Shown: positions 52,443 to 61,113 of the stretch, one piece after another
How positions within the stretch are numbered: position 1 is the first letter of the stretch
How the letters are laid out: the number at the start of each line of letters is the position of its first letter
Origin: SKVR01 sp964491395
GTDB taxonomy: Bacteria > Bacteroidota > Bacteroidia > Bacteroidales > UBA7960
NCBI GenBank assembly: GCA_964491395.1
Contig: CAZBGI010000001.1
Span: 112,172-176,171, forward strand
Reading direction: 5' to 3'
DNA length: 64,000 nt
Notes under the pieces: model-generated
Seen by the model: only the letters and a program-made list of their open reading frames with translations
The model's database searches: none
What the model was told of the DNA's origin: nothing
Position numbers and translations under genes: made by a program

Positions 52443-52787
52443 ATGAAAATTTTGACAGCCAGAATATTTGTTGTTGTAAAGTTTTCTGTGGTGATTATCA
52501 CCCTGGCCTTAATGATGGTTGGCACGCCGGTGAAAGCGTATGCTGACCATCCTGAAAAAAATCTGAAGAAAAAAGAAAATCGTGAAGAAAACGCCGGGGA
52601 CACGATCGAACTCCCCGTACCCATGCATCAAAAACTCAATGACCCCAATTATGATACCCGTTATGATCGTGGCTCAATCCAACCCTGGCATGACCTTAAA
52701 AGCATTTATCTCAGAAGAACCATCCCTCTGAGTCAATTGGCTTTACTCCCCCAAAGGCAGTACGCACTGCTCCTGAAAGAAATTTAG
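52443..52787 (+). CDS. Small exported protein of unknown function
   Basis: 114 residues. A signal peptide or membrane anchor spans about residues 1-34 (FVVVKFSVVIITLALMMV, possible cleavage after KAYA). The mature part is a highly charged Lys/Glu/Asn stretch (about 37-52) and then a short region with PVPMHQKLNDPNYDTRYDRG. No family recognised. It has its own promoter box and sits 14 bases before the P-loop protein gene. Confidence 0.65.
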   Translation: MKILTARIFVVVKFSVVIITLALMMVGTPVKAYADHPEKNLKKKENREENAGDTIELPVPMHQKLNDPNYDTRYDRGSIQPWHDLKSIYLRRTIPLSQLALLPQRQYALLLKEI

Positions 52788-52801
52788 CTAATTTTGCTTC
52801 C

Positions 52802-53332
52802 ATGAAGCAACTGCCCAACTTTTTACTGGTTTCCGGCAACGGTCAAAACTCCGGCAAAACATCGCTGGTGTGCAGGCTCATTGGTGTTTTTAAGGCACAT
52901 AAGATTACTGCCGTTAAAATATCACCCCATTTTCATGCCATTGACTATGAACTGCCGCTGCTTGAAAAGCAAAATGACTTTATAATCTTTCGTGAGATTT
53001 ATACAGATAAAGACAAGGACAGCTCCCGGTTTCTTAAAGCCGGGGCAACCCAGGTACTGGTAGTATTTTGTAAAAGAGAAGCAGTAGATGCAGCGGTAGA
53101 AAGCCTTCAGAAATATATTTCTCCGGCTACACCGGTCATTTGTGAATCGGGTGGTCTGGCCCGGTACTTTCAACCCGGGCTGCATATTTTTACCCGGAAA
53201 AGCACCTTTGCAGAAAAAGCTCCGGCCGGCAGTCCTGACCTTACATTACATTTTGCACCCAATGACCCCGACCCTGGCTGGACAGCAGTCGATCTAATCC
53301 AAAACCACTGGACCTTAAAAAAACAACCATGA
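52802..53332 (+). CDS. MobB-like P-loop NTPase
   Basis: 176 residues. A P-loop lies at residues 12-20 (GNGQNSGKT), followed by TAVKISPHFH. The segment KDSSRFLKAGATQVLVVF matches the KDxxRxxxAGA region of MobB, the GTP-binding adapter of molybdenum cofactor biosynthesis. CESGGLARYFQPGL may be the equivalent of the third MobB motif. No other molybdenum cofactor gene is nearby. The stop overlaps the start of the glycosyltransferase gene by four bases (ATGA), so it may serve a different role linked to that enzyme. Confidence 0.7.
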   Translation: MKQLPNFLLVSGNGQNSGKTSLVCRLIGVFKAHKITAVKISPHFHAIDYELPLLEKQNDFIIFREIYTDKDKDSSRFLKAGATQVLVVFCKREAVDAAVESLQKYISPATPVICESGGLARYFQPGLHIFTRKSTFAEKAPAGSPDLTLHFAPNDPDPGWTAVDLIQNHWTLKKQP

Positions 53333-54336
53333 CCCATCCGCTTGTTTCAGTGGTTCTCCCTTTTTACCGTACCGGGCCGGAGCTTGAGGAGGCCATCAGG
53401 AGCATTCTCAGCCAAACTTACCCTCACTGGCAACTCATCCTGGTCAACAACAATGCACCAGAATTCAGTTCCACCCTGGCCCGTAAACTTGCTGCAACGG
53501 ATGCACGGGTTAAAATCGTTAGCGAACAACAACAAGGAATCGCTTACGCACTCAATACCGGTTTGCAACATAGTGAAGGAAAATACATTGCCCGCCTGGA
53601 TGCTGATGATATAGCATTGCCTCACCGGCTGGAAAAACAGGTAGATTTCCTGGAGAGAAACACTGATACGGGTGTGGTATCCTGTAAAACCATTTTTCGC
53701 TCAGTACTGAAAAAATCTCAAGGGTATGAAATGTTCGTAAACTGGCAAAACAGTATCATCACCCCCCATGAGCATAGCCTCCTCAGATTTATAGAATCGC
53801 CTGTTGCACATCCGTCGGTGATGTTTCGCAAAAGTCTGACTGAGAAGTATGGCCCGTATTCGCTGAGAGCTATACCGGAAGATTACGAACTTTGGCTACG
53901 ATGGTTGGAAAAGGATGTTTTGATCCACAAACTGGATGAATTTCTCGTTGAGTGGAATGACCATTCAGAAAGGCTCTCACGACAACACAGCAACTATTCG
54001 CAGGAGGCATTTTTCACCATCAAAAGTGAATACCTGGCCCGGTGGATAGAAACCCATGTGAACAAGAACAAGAAAATTGTTGTTTGCGGCAGCAGTTCCA
54101 ATGCACGAAAAAAAGCAGAAAAACTGCAAAACCTGGGGGTGAAAGTTTTTGGTTACACAGATGTAAAAACCAATCACTCTCCCGAAATTCGTTTTATCCC
54201 TTACACACAACTTACGGAAGCACAACCCTGGTTCCTCATCAACCTGATATCGCAACGGGGTGTGGGAGAAAAAATCCGCAATTATTTTGTAAACTTAGGG
54301 TTTGAAGAAGGAAAAGATTTTATCTTAGCAGAATAA
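53329..54336 (+). CDS. Family 2 glycosyltransferase with a C-terminal Rossmann-like extension
   Basis: 335 residues. The GT-A domain covers about 1-230: VSVVLPFYRTGPELEEAI, the nucleotide-binding AYALNTGLQHSEGKYIARLDADD with the DxD motif (D91, D93), and the EDYELWLRW acceptor-side motif. The last 85 residues form a second small domain (KKIVVCGSSSNARKKAEKL, VFGYTDVKT, EEGKDFILAE) with a GxSSxxR-type loop, like a nucleotide-binding half-Rossmann fold. The sugar and acceptor are unknown. Coupled to the MobB-like gene. Confidence 0.88.
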   Translation: MTHPLVSVVLPFYRTGPELEEAIRSILSQTYPHWQLILVNNNAPEFSSTLARKLAATDARVKIVSEQQQGIAYALNTGLQHSEGKYIARLDADDIALPHRLEKQVDFLERNTDTGVVSCKTIFRSVLKKSQGYEMFVNWQNSIITPHEHSLLRFIESPVAHPSVMFRKSLTEKYGPYSLRAIPEDYELWLRWLEKDVLIHKLDEFLVEWNDHSERLSRQHSNYSQEAFFTIKSEYLARWIETHVNKNKKIVVCGSSSNARKKAEKLQNLGVKVFGYTDVKTNHSPEIRFIPYTQLTEAQPWFLINLISQRGVGEKIRNYFVNLGFEEGKDFILAE

Positions 54337-54348
54337 AAACCTGCGCCT

Positions 54349-55068
54349 ATGAACCTGAAAATAGCAAACATCGTATTATTTGGCCTGATGGTAGTAATGA
54401 ACTACCTGGCCAATGCTTTGCCGCTAAATGACAAAACCACCGGCGAACTTTCAGCCCAATACCCCAACCTTTTTGTTCCCGCCGGGATTACCTTTTCTAT
54501 CTGGGGTGTCATTTACCTCCTTCTGCTGGTTTTTGTGATTCTTCAATTTCGCCGGGACAACCAACAAGTCATAGAAGCCATAGGCTGGGCATTTGCCCTC
54601 AGCAGCCTTTTCAACGCCCTGTGGATTGTGGCCTGGCATTACGAAAAACTTGCCCTTTCCTTGCTTATTATGTTGGGCATCCTGGTAAGTCTTATATACA
54701 TTGGCAATAAAATACAACATCTCCCGCCGGGATTCATCAAAGCAGCTTTTGGCATATACCTGGGTTGGATATGCATTGCCACCATTGCCAACATTACGGC
54801 TGTTCTGGTAGCTGTAAACTGGGAGGGATGGGGTATCTCACAGCAAACCTGGGCCCAGATCATGATTGTTGCAGGACTGATTATTACAGCTGCAGCTCTG
54901 ATCAGATTGAACAATCCTTTTGTGGGGCTGGCAGTTATCTGGGCTTTTGCGGGTATTGTCATCAGGCAAACCGGCAACCACCCGGCAATTGTCACAACGG
55001 CATACCTGGCCATAGGCATCATGGCTGTCATCACCCTCTCGAAGTTCATCCCGCTGCACAAAGGGTGA
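54349..55068 (+). CDS. TspO/MBR-related integral membrane protein
   Basis: 239 residues with seven predicted membrane helices and many Trp residues (FSIWGVIYLLLLVF, LFNALWIVAWHYEKLA, GIYLGWICIATIANI, NWEGWGISQQTWAQ, LAVIWAFAGIV). The FxPAGITFSIWGVIYL and NALWxxAW patterns resemble tryptophan-rich sensory (TspO) proteins, but the protein is longer than the classical five-helix TspO (about 160 residues). A porphyrin-related role would fit the family but is not shown. Starts 12 bases after the glycosyltransferase gene. Confidence 0.75.
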   Translation: MNLKIANIVLFGLMVVMNYLANALPLNDKTTGELSAQYPNLFVPAGITFSIWGVIYLLLLVFVILQFRRDNQQVIEAIGWAFALSSLFNALWIVAWHYEKLALSLLIMLGILVSLIYIGNKIQHLPPGFIKAAFGIYLGWICIATIANITAVLVAVNWEGWGISQQTWAQIMIVAGLIITAAALIRLNNPFVGLAVIWAFAGIVIRQTGNHPAIVTTAYLAIGIMAVITLSKFIPLHKG

Positions 55069-55482
55069 TTCATTGCTGCAATATCATTTTCCGGGCTTGA
55101 AAATGTATTTATCACCGCATATTGCTACAGTTTTGTCAATCCTGTCTTCGGGATTGTGGAGAGCTGAATATTTCCCAGGAGATTTTGACGTGCGTTAAGA
55201 TCCTCCCTTTCATGATTATTGGGCATCATGAAAATCTCATGGTTCAGCCCTACTATAGATAAAAGACTGCCCAAATTACAGCAAAGTCATTGCATGATCT
55301 CACCTGAAAACCCACCGGCAAAAATTTTAAAAATTTTTTAACCTGTAAACTATCTGCTTACAAAGCTGTTTAATAGGGTGTTTTCAATCATCAAACCAAA
55401 CCCATGGGTTAACCGGTATATACCGGTAGCCTGAAATGGTTGCTAGTAATAAACCAGCATTCTACACATAATCCTGCATGCA
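55069..55482. other. Intergenic region before the RND efflux operon
   Basis: About 414 bases, with no credible gene. The 3' half contains the row of palindromes annotated at 55399-55427. No exact TAnnTTTG box was found. Confidence 0.6.
55399..55427. promoter_or_regulatory. Overlapping palindromes upstream of the RND operon, putative operator
   Basis: Three perfect palindromes overlap or abut: AACCCATGGGTT (55399-55410), GGTTAACC (55407-55414) and ACCGGTATATACCGGT (55412-55427, 16 bases). They lie 56-84 bases before the adaptor gene. The arrangement suits a dimeric repressor controlling efflux, although no regulator gene is adjacent. Confidence 0.45.
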
Positions 55483-56556
55483 ATGTCTAAATATCTTTTC
55501 AACAAAACAAAAATCCGCCTGACCCACTGGTTGTTATTTTCTGTTGGCATCCTGGCAGTTTCCTGTTCATCAGATAAAGATTCTACCCAACAGGGCTCCC
55601 GCGAAACCATTGCAGAGGGTTACCGGATAGAAACCGAACCCTTTACACTCACCATTCGTTCTACTGGAAATCTGATGGCTTATGAATCCGTTGAAATACG
55701 TACTCCCGTGGCAGGCAACGTGCAACAAATCCATTTCAACGAAGGAGATTATGTACAGGAGGGCACACTACTTGTGGAAATCGATAGCCGCACCTGGCAG
55801 GCACAAAAAAAAGGACTGGAGGCACAGTTGACCTCAGCGGTGAACGAACTGGAACGCAAAAGAAGACTGCTTGAGATTGAGGGTGCCAGCCAGGAAAGTG
55901 TAGATCAGTCAAAGGCCACGGTAAGCGATCTGGAAGCCCGCATAGAAGAACTGGAGGTACAAATCGACCTGGCAACTATCAGGGCACCCTTCAGCGGAAC
56001 GCTGGGGGTTAGAGATTTCAGTCCCGGAGCTTACCTGTCTCAGGGAGAAATGATTACCATGCTGGTGCAAAACCAACAACTGAAAATTAATTTTGATATT
56101 CCTGCCCGGCATGCTTCCCTGGCCAGCAAGGGAATGGAGGTAATGGTTATCTCTTCCTCCACTGCCGATACGACCTTTGCAGAAGTCTACGCTTTGGATC
56201 CCGTCATCAACGCAAATACCCGCAATTTAAGACTGCGTGGTGTGCTGGAAAATGAAGATCAGAAGTTTATTCCCGGCGATTTTGCCAACGTTATCATAGA
56301 TGTAGAGCAAAACGAAGATGCCATCCTCATACCCACCGAATCCATTATTTCAGAACTCAATGCACAGATCGTTTACCTGGTAAGTGAAGGAAAAGCCCAG
56401 CGACGAGAGGTTGAAATCGGCGCTTCAACCCGCGGTAGAGTCAACATCCTTGACGGCTTGCAGGAAGGAGATACCATCATGCTCACCGGCCTGATGGGAA
56501 TACGCGATGGCAGCGAGGTGCAAATAGATACATTAAATCAGGAGGCCGGCCAATGA
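55483..56556 (+). CDS. RND efflux periplasmic adaptor (membrane fusion) lipoprotein
   Basis: 357 residues. The signal peptide ends in the lipobox LAVSC (Cys near residue 29), so the adaptor is lipid-anchored. The barrel-sandwich/lipoyl domain is split by a coiled-coil hairpin (about 108-160: QLTSAVNELERKRRLLE...VSDLEARIEELEVQ), followed by the second lipoyl half TIRAPFSGTLGVRDFSPGAYLSQG and the beta-barrel and membrane-proximal domains. It bridges the permease and the TolC-like channel. The stop overlaps the permease start by four bases (ATGA). Confidence 0.95.
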   Translation: MSKYLFNKTKIRLTHWLLFSVGILAVSCSSDKDSTQQGSRETIAEGYRIETEPFTLTIRSTGNLMAYESVEIRTPVAGNVQQIHFNEGDYVQEGTLLVEIDSRTWQAQKKGLEAQLTSAVNELERKRRLLEIEGASQESVDQSKATVSDLEARIEELEVQIDLATIRAPFSGTLGVRDFSPGAYLSQGEMITMLVQNQQLKINFDIPARHASLASKGMEVMVISSSTADTTFAEVYALDPVINANTRNLRLRGVLENEDQKFIPGDFANVIIDVEQNEDAILIPTESIISELNAQIVYLVSEGKAQRREVEIGASTRGRVNILDGLQEGDTIMLTGLMGIRDGSEVQIDTLNQEAGQ

Positions 56557-59500
56557 CATTGTCTGATATAAGCATTAAAAGACCGGTGCTCTCCAGTGTA
56601 TTTGCCATTGCCATAGTTATTTTTGGAGTAGTCGCATTTTTCAGCCTGGGGGTGCGCGAATATCCCAGTATTGATCCCCCCATTATTACGGTAAGAACAG
56701 ACTACACCGGTGCCAATGCACAGATTATCGAATCACAGATTACTGAGCCTCTGGAAGAGTCTGTCAACCGGGTAGATGGCATCAAACGAATCAGCTCTGT
56801 CTCCTCCACAGGCCGCAGCACTATTACGGTTGAATTTGAGTTGAGTCGTGACCTTGACAATGCCGCCAACGATGTGCGCGACCGCGTGGCACAGGCAATA
56901 CGCAACCTTCCCCCCGATGCCGATCCTCCTGTTGTTTCCAAGGCCGATGCCGATGCTCAAACCATCTATACGGTTACCCTCCAAAGCGATCAGCGAAGTC
57001 TGCTGGAACTAACCGATATTGCCGATAATCTTTTTGCCGAGCGATTACAAACCATTGAAGGAGTCAGTCAGATCAATATCTGGGGAGAAAAGCGCTATGC
57101 CATGCGCCTTATCCTGGATGTAGAAAAAATGAATGCCTTCAATATCACCCCTGTAGATATACGCAATGCCCTTACCGGCCAGAATGTGGAACTCCCCTCA
57201 GGTCAGGTGGAAGGCGACAGAACCTATATTACCATCCAAACCTTCGGCCGGCTCAACACAGAAGAAGAGTATGACAACCTGATTATTGCCCGGCGCGACA
57301 ACACCCTCATTCGTCTTAAAGATGTGGGAAGAGCAGTGTTGGGTGCCCAAAATGAAAAATCGATGCTACGGGGCAACAATGCCATTCCTATGGTGGGTGT
57401 CGCCATGCAACCACAACCTGGATCCAACTTCATTGAAATAGTAGATGAAGCAAAACAAAGGGTTGAACAAATGAAAAAGGAAATACCCGATGACATTACC
57501 ATTGGAGTCGGGCTGGATATTACCAATAGCATCAGGCAGTCCATACGGGATGTACAATATACCATTATTGTTGCATTCATCCTGGTATTGCTCATTATCT
57601 TTGTTTTCCTGAGAAGCTTCCGGACCACTTTCATTCCTATCATTACCATCCCCATTTCATTGCTGGGAAGTTTTGCTTTTTTATACATGGCCGGATTTTC
57701 CATCAACGTACTTACTTTGCTGGGCTTGCTGCTGGCAACAGGACTTGTAGTGGACGATGCCATTGTTATGATGGAAAACATCTATGCAAAAATTGAACAG
57801 GGAATGAAACCCATCCAGGCTGCATTCAAGGGTGCACGGCAGGTATTTTTTGCCATCATAGCCACCACCGTTACCCTGGTGAGTGTTTTTCTCCCCATCT
57901 TTTTTATCCAGGGCCTTACAGGAAGACTTTTCAGGGAATTTGCCATGGTAGTATCAGGAGCAGTAATCATCTCCACTTTTATCTCCCTAACCCTCACGGT
58001 AATGCTCTCCTCCAGGATGCTAAAAAAATCCCGGCAGGAATACCGGTTTTTAAAATACATCAGAATACCCATTGACTTTATTCTTACACGATATCCTGGC
58101 TGGCTGAAAAAATTCATGCGGTACAGGATATGGTCATTCCCTGCAGTAGTGGTGATGGCTGTAGGAGTATATTTTCTTTTCACCAATATACAGACAGAAC
58201 TTGCCCCATTGGACGACAAAAGTGCCCTGACCATTACCAGTAAAGCTCCCGAAGGACTATCTTATGAAATGATGGATAAATATCAGCTTCAACTGATTGA
58301 GCTTCTGGATACCTTGCCCGAAGTGGAATATCTTTTATCCGTAACCTCGCCCGGTTTTGGCGCCTCCGTATCTGTGAATACAGGCTTCATCCGGCTTATG
58401 CTTTCCCCCCCTGATGAACGAGACAAAACCCAGATGGAACTGACCAATGAGCTTCGCCCCCTGATAGCCAGGAATAACCTGGCCAACAGTTTTGTTGTTC
58501 AACAACCTACTATCAGTGGCGGTCAGGGAGGCGGAAGAGAGCTGCCGGTGCAATACGTGTTGCAGGCACCCAACCTTGACAAACTACGGGAGTATCTGCC
58601 CGAATTTCTTGACCAGGCCCGCCAGCACCCGGCCTTTGATGTAGTAGATGTAGATCTGCGCTTTACCAAGCCCGAACTGGTACTGGATATTGACCGGGAC
58701 AAAGCATTTGATATGGGTATCAGTGTGCGCGACATTGCCGAAACCCTTCAAACCTACTACAGTGAACAAAGGGCAGGTTACTTTGTGCGCGATGGAAAAC
58801 AGTATTATGTTATTGCGCAGGCTGAAAGACATCAACGCGCCACCCCGGAAAGCATCTCTGATATCCGCGTGCGCACATCCTCCGGAGAGATGGTTTCTCT
58901 GGAAAACGTGGTGAGTTATCGCCAGGAGAGTCTGCCACCTCAGCTATTGCGTTTCAACCGGTATTCTTCAGCCACCATCTCTGCCTCCACAGCAGAGGGT
59001 TATACCCTGGGTGACGGTATTGCTGCCATGGATGAGATAGCCGCCGATGTGCTGGAGGAAGGCTTTTTCACCGCCCTTACCGGCACATCTGCCGATTATG
59101 TTGAAAGTGCAGACAACCTGTTGCTGGTGTTTATTTTTGCCCTTGTTCTCATATATCTCACCCTCGCAGCCCAGTTTGAAAGTTTCAGAGATCCCCTTAC
59201 CATCATGTTTACTGTGCCCCTTGCCCTGACCGGAGCATTGCTCTCATTGTGGGCTTTTGGCCAAACCATCAACATATTCAGTCAGATTGGAATGATTGTT
59301 TTGGTAGGAATTGTAACCAAAAACGGGATTTTGATCGTGGAGTTTGCCAACCAGAAACGACTGGAAGGGATGGAACGCATGGAAGCCGTTATGGCAGCTG
59401 CAGAAGAAAGGATCCGCCCCATCATCATGACGAGTCTTGCAACAGCATTGGGTGCACTTCCGCTGGCCATCTCCATCGGAGGCACTTCCAACAGCCGTGT

Positions 59501-59651
59501 GCCCATGGGGGTGGTAATCATCGGCGGATTGCTGTTCTCTCTTATCCTTACTTTGTTTATTATTCCTGCTCTATACACCTTCATTGCATCTAAAAAGAAG
59601 TCATTTGTAACAGAAGAAGATGAACCCGAAATCTCCCCGGAAAAACCCTGA
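56553..59651 (+). CDS. RND efflux permease (AcrB/HAE1 type)
   Basis: 1032 residues, full length, with twelve predicted membrane helices and two large periplasmic loops. The proton relay is intact: D401 and D402 in GLVVDDAIVMMENI and K923 in GIVTKNGILIVEF. The N-terminus SIKRPVLSSVFAIAIVIFG is typical. It exports drugs, dyes, bile-salt-like or other hydrophobic compounds by proton antiport, but the substrate range cannot be predicted. Co-translated with the adaptor. Confidence 0.97.
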   Translation: MTLSDISIKRPVLSSVFAIAIVIFGVVAFFSLGVREYPSIDPPIITVRTDYTGANAQIIESQITEPLEESVNRVDGIKRISSVSSTGRSTITVEFELSRDLDNAANDVRDRVAQAIRNLPPDADPPVVSKADADAQTIYTVTLQSDQRSLLELTDIADNLFAERLQTIEGVSQINIWGEKRYAMRLILDVEKMNAFNITPVDIRNALTGQNVELPSGQVEGDRTYITIQTFGRLNTEEEYDNLIIARRDNTLIRLKDVGRAVLGAQNEKSMLRGNNAIPMVGVAMQPQPGSNFIEIVDEAKQRVEQMKKEIPDDITIGVGLDITNSIRQSIRDVQYTIIVAFILVLLIIFVFLRSFRTTFIPIITIPISLLGSFAFLYMAGFSINVLTLLGLLLATGLVVDDAIVMMENIYAKIEQGMKPIQAAFKGARQVFFAIIATTVTLVSVFLPIFFIQGLTGRLFREFAMVVSGAVIISTFISLTLTVMLSSRMLKKSRQEYRFLKYIRIPIDFILTRYPGWLKKFMRYRIWSFPAVVVMAVGVYFLFTNIQTELAPLDDKSALTITSKAPEGLSYEMMDKYQLQLIELLDTLPEVEYLLSVTSPGFGASVSVNTGFIRLMLSPPDERDKTQMELTNELRPLIARNNLANSFVVQQPTISGGQGGGRELPVQYVLQAPNLDKLREYLPEFLDQARQHPAFDVVDVDLRFTKPELVLDIDRDKAFDMGISVRDIAETLQTYYSEQRAGYFVRDGKQYYVIAQAERHQRATPESISDIRVRTSSGEMVSLENVVSYRQESLPPQLLRFNRYSSATISASTAEGYTLGDGIAAMDEIAADVLEEGFFTALTGTSADYVESADNLLLVFIFALVLIYLTLAAQFESFRDPLTIMFTVPLALTGALLSLWAFGQTINIFSQIGMIVLVGIVTKNGILIVEFANQKRLEGMERMEAVMAAAEERIRPIIMTSLATALGALPLAISIGGTSNSRVPMGVVIIGGLLFSLILTLFIIPALYTFIASKKKSFVTEEDEPEISPEKP

Positions 59652-59714
59652 CAACTTTCAGGACCATCCGGAAAAGTTTCGTGTCATCAATTAAGAAATA
59701 TCAATCTCATTCAC

Positions 59715-61049
59715 ATGGCTACAACCCGATTTAGTTTTCCAGGTTTCATACTTTTGTTCCTGTTTTGTTCATTTACATTTCCGTTGCTATCACAGCAAAC
59801 CCTGTCACTAGAACAACTGATTGACCGTACCCTGCAGGAAAATTATCAACTTCAGGTAATACGAAACTCGGAGCAAATGGCCCAAAACAACAATACGTTG
59901 GGCAATGCCGGCTTTTTACCCTCCATCGAACTGAGAGGGGAAATGTTACAGGGAATCCAGAATACAGAACAAACCTTTTTCAACGAAGATGTGCGAAGCG
60001 GTGACAATGCTGTAAGCACAAGACAGGATGCCATTATTGAACTCAACTGGACCGTTTTTGACGGATTCAGGATGTTTGTCCAACGCGATCGCTTATCGTA
60101 TCTTGCGCAATTGAGCAACAACGATACACGATATTTTGTGGAGCAAACCCTTGCTGATGTTACCCGGCTTTATTACCAGCTACTGATGGAGATTCAGGTA
60201 CTGGAAACCGTAAAGAAATCACTGGAAGTTTCCGACTTCCGTTTAAAACTGGAAGAACAGAAACGTGATGTAGGTACCGGCAATGCACTATTATATCATC
60301 AGGCCCAAATTGATTATAACGCAGACAGTGCCATGGTGGCCATGAGCGCCATGCAGGTAAAAGAACTGCAGATACAACTCAACCGCATCACCCACCGTGA
60401 GCCGTCTTTTTCCTTTGCACCTGCGGCCTCTGCTATTGATCTAAGCGGAATAGCCCCGATGGATGAACTGGTAGAAAAGGCCATCGCCAGCAACCTGGAC
60501 CTGGAAAGGGCCCACCTGGAAGAAATGATTGCAGAAACAACAGTAGGAATAGAAAAATCGGCCCGTTACCCGGTAGTAAGTTTGTTTGGCAACTACTCCT
60601 TCTCGAATCAAACTAATGAAGTAGGATTCATGGAGACTTCCACCGCGGTGGGAGGCCAGTATGGAGTAAGGGTACGGTTTAACCTGTATGACGGAGGACA
60701 GCAAAATACAAGAATACGGAATGCAGTGCTGGAAAAAGAAAACGCCGGCCTTTCCACCAGGGATGTGCAGGCGATGCTTACCTCTCAAATGGCAAGTTTA
60801 ATTAACCGCTACCAATCCTACTTAGCCCAATACAAGCTACTGGACCAAAGCCTGAAGGCTGCAGAAAATTCACTGGTAATTGCAGAAGAACAGCTGCAGG
60901 CCGGTGCCATCAGTGGTTTTGAATTCCGACAGGCACAATTGAGCTCGCTCAGGGTTCAAAATCAAAAAATCGAATTGCTTTTTTCTCTGAAAAATCTTGA
61001 AGTGGACATTTTCCGTCTAAGCGGAGAATTAATAGAAAAAATTATGTAG
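59715..61049 (+). CDS. TolC family outer-membrane efflux protein
   Basis: 444 residues with a signal peptide (about 1-27, ending near LLSQQ). The two-repeat alpha-helical barrel pattern of the family is visible: SLEQLIDRTLQENYQLQVIR in repeat one and MDELVEKAIASNLDLERAHLEE in repeat two, with QLQAGAISGFEFRQAQLSSL in the second. It would form the outer-membrane channel of the RND pump encoded just upstream, 63 bases away. Confidence 0.94.
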   Translation: MATTRFSFPGFILLFLFCSFTFPLLSQQTLSLEQLIDRTLQENYQLQVIRNSEQMAQNNNTLGNAGFLPSIELRGEMLQGIQNTEQTFFNEDVRSGDNAVSTRQDAIIELNWTVFDGFRMFVQRDRLSYLAQLSNNDTRYFVEQTLADVTRLYYQLLMEIQVLETVKKSLEVSDFRLKLEEQKRDVGTGNALLYHQAQIDYNADSAMVAMSAMQVKELQIQLNRITHREPSFSFAPAASAIDLSGIAPMDELVEKAIASNLDLERAHLEEMIAETTVGIEKSARYPVVSLFGNYSFSNQTNEVGFMETSTAVGGQYGVRVRFNLYDGGQQNTRIRNAVLEKENAGLSTRDVQAMLTSQMASLINRYQSYLAQYKLLDQSLKAAENSLVIAEEQLQAGAISGFEFRQAQLSSLRVQNQKIELLFSLKNLEVDIFRLSGELIEKIM

Positions 61050-61113
61050 CCTGCCACCAAACTGGTATAAATAATTTGACTATTTTTACGGTTGAACTAT
61101 AAACCCAAAACCC

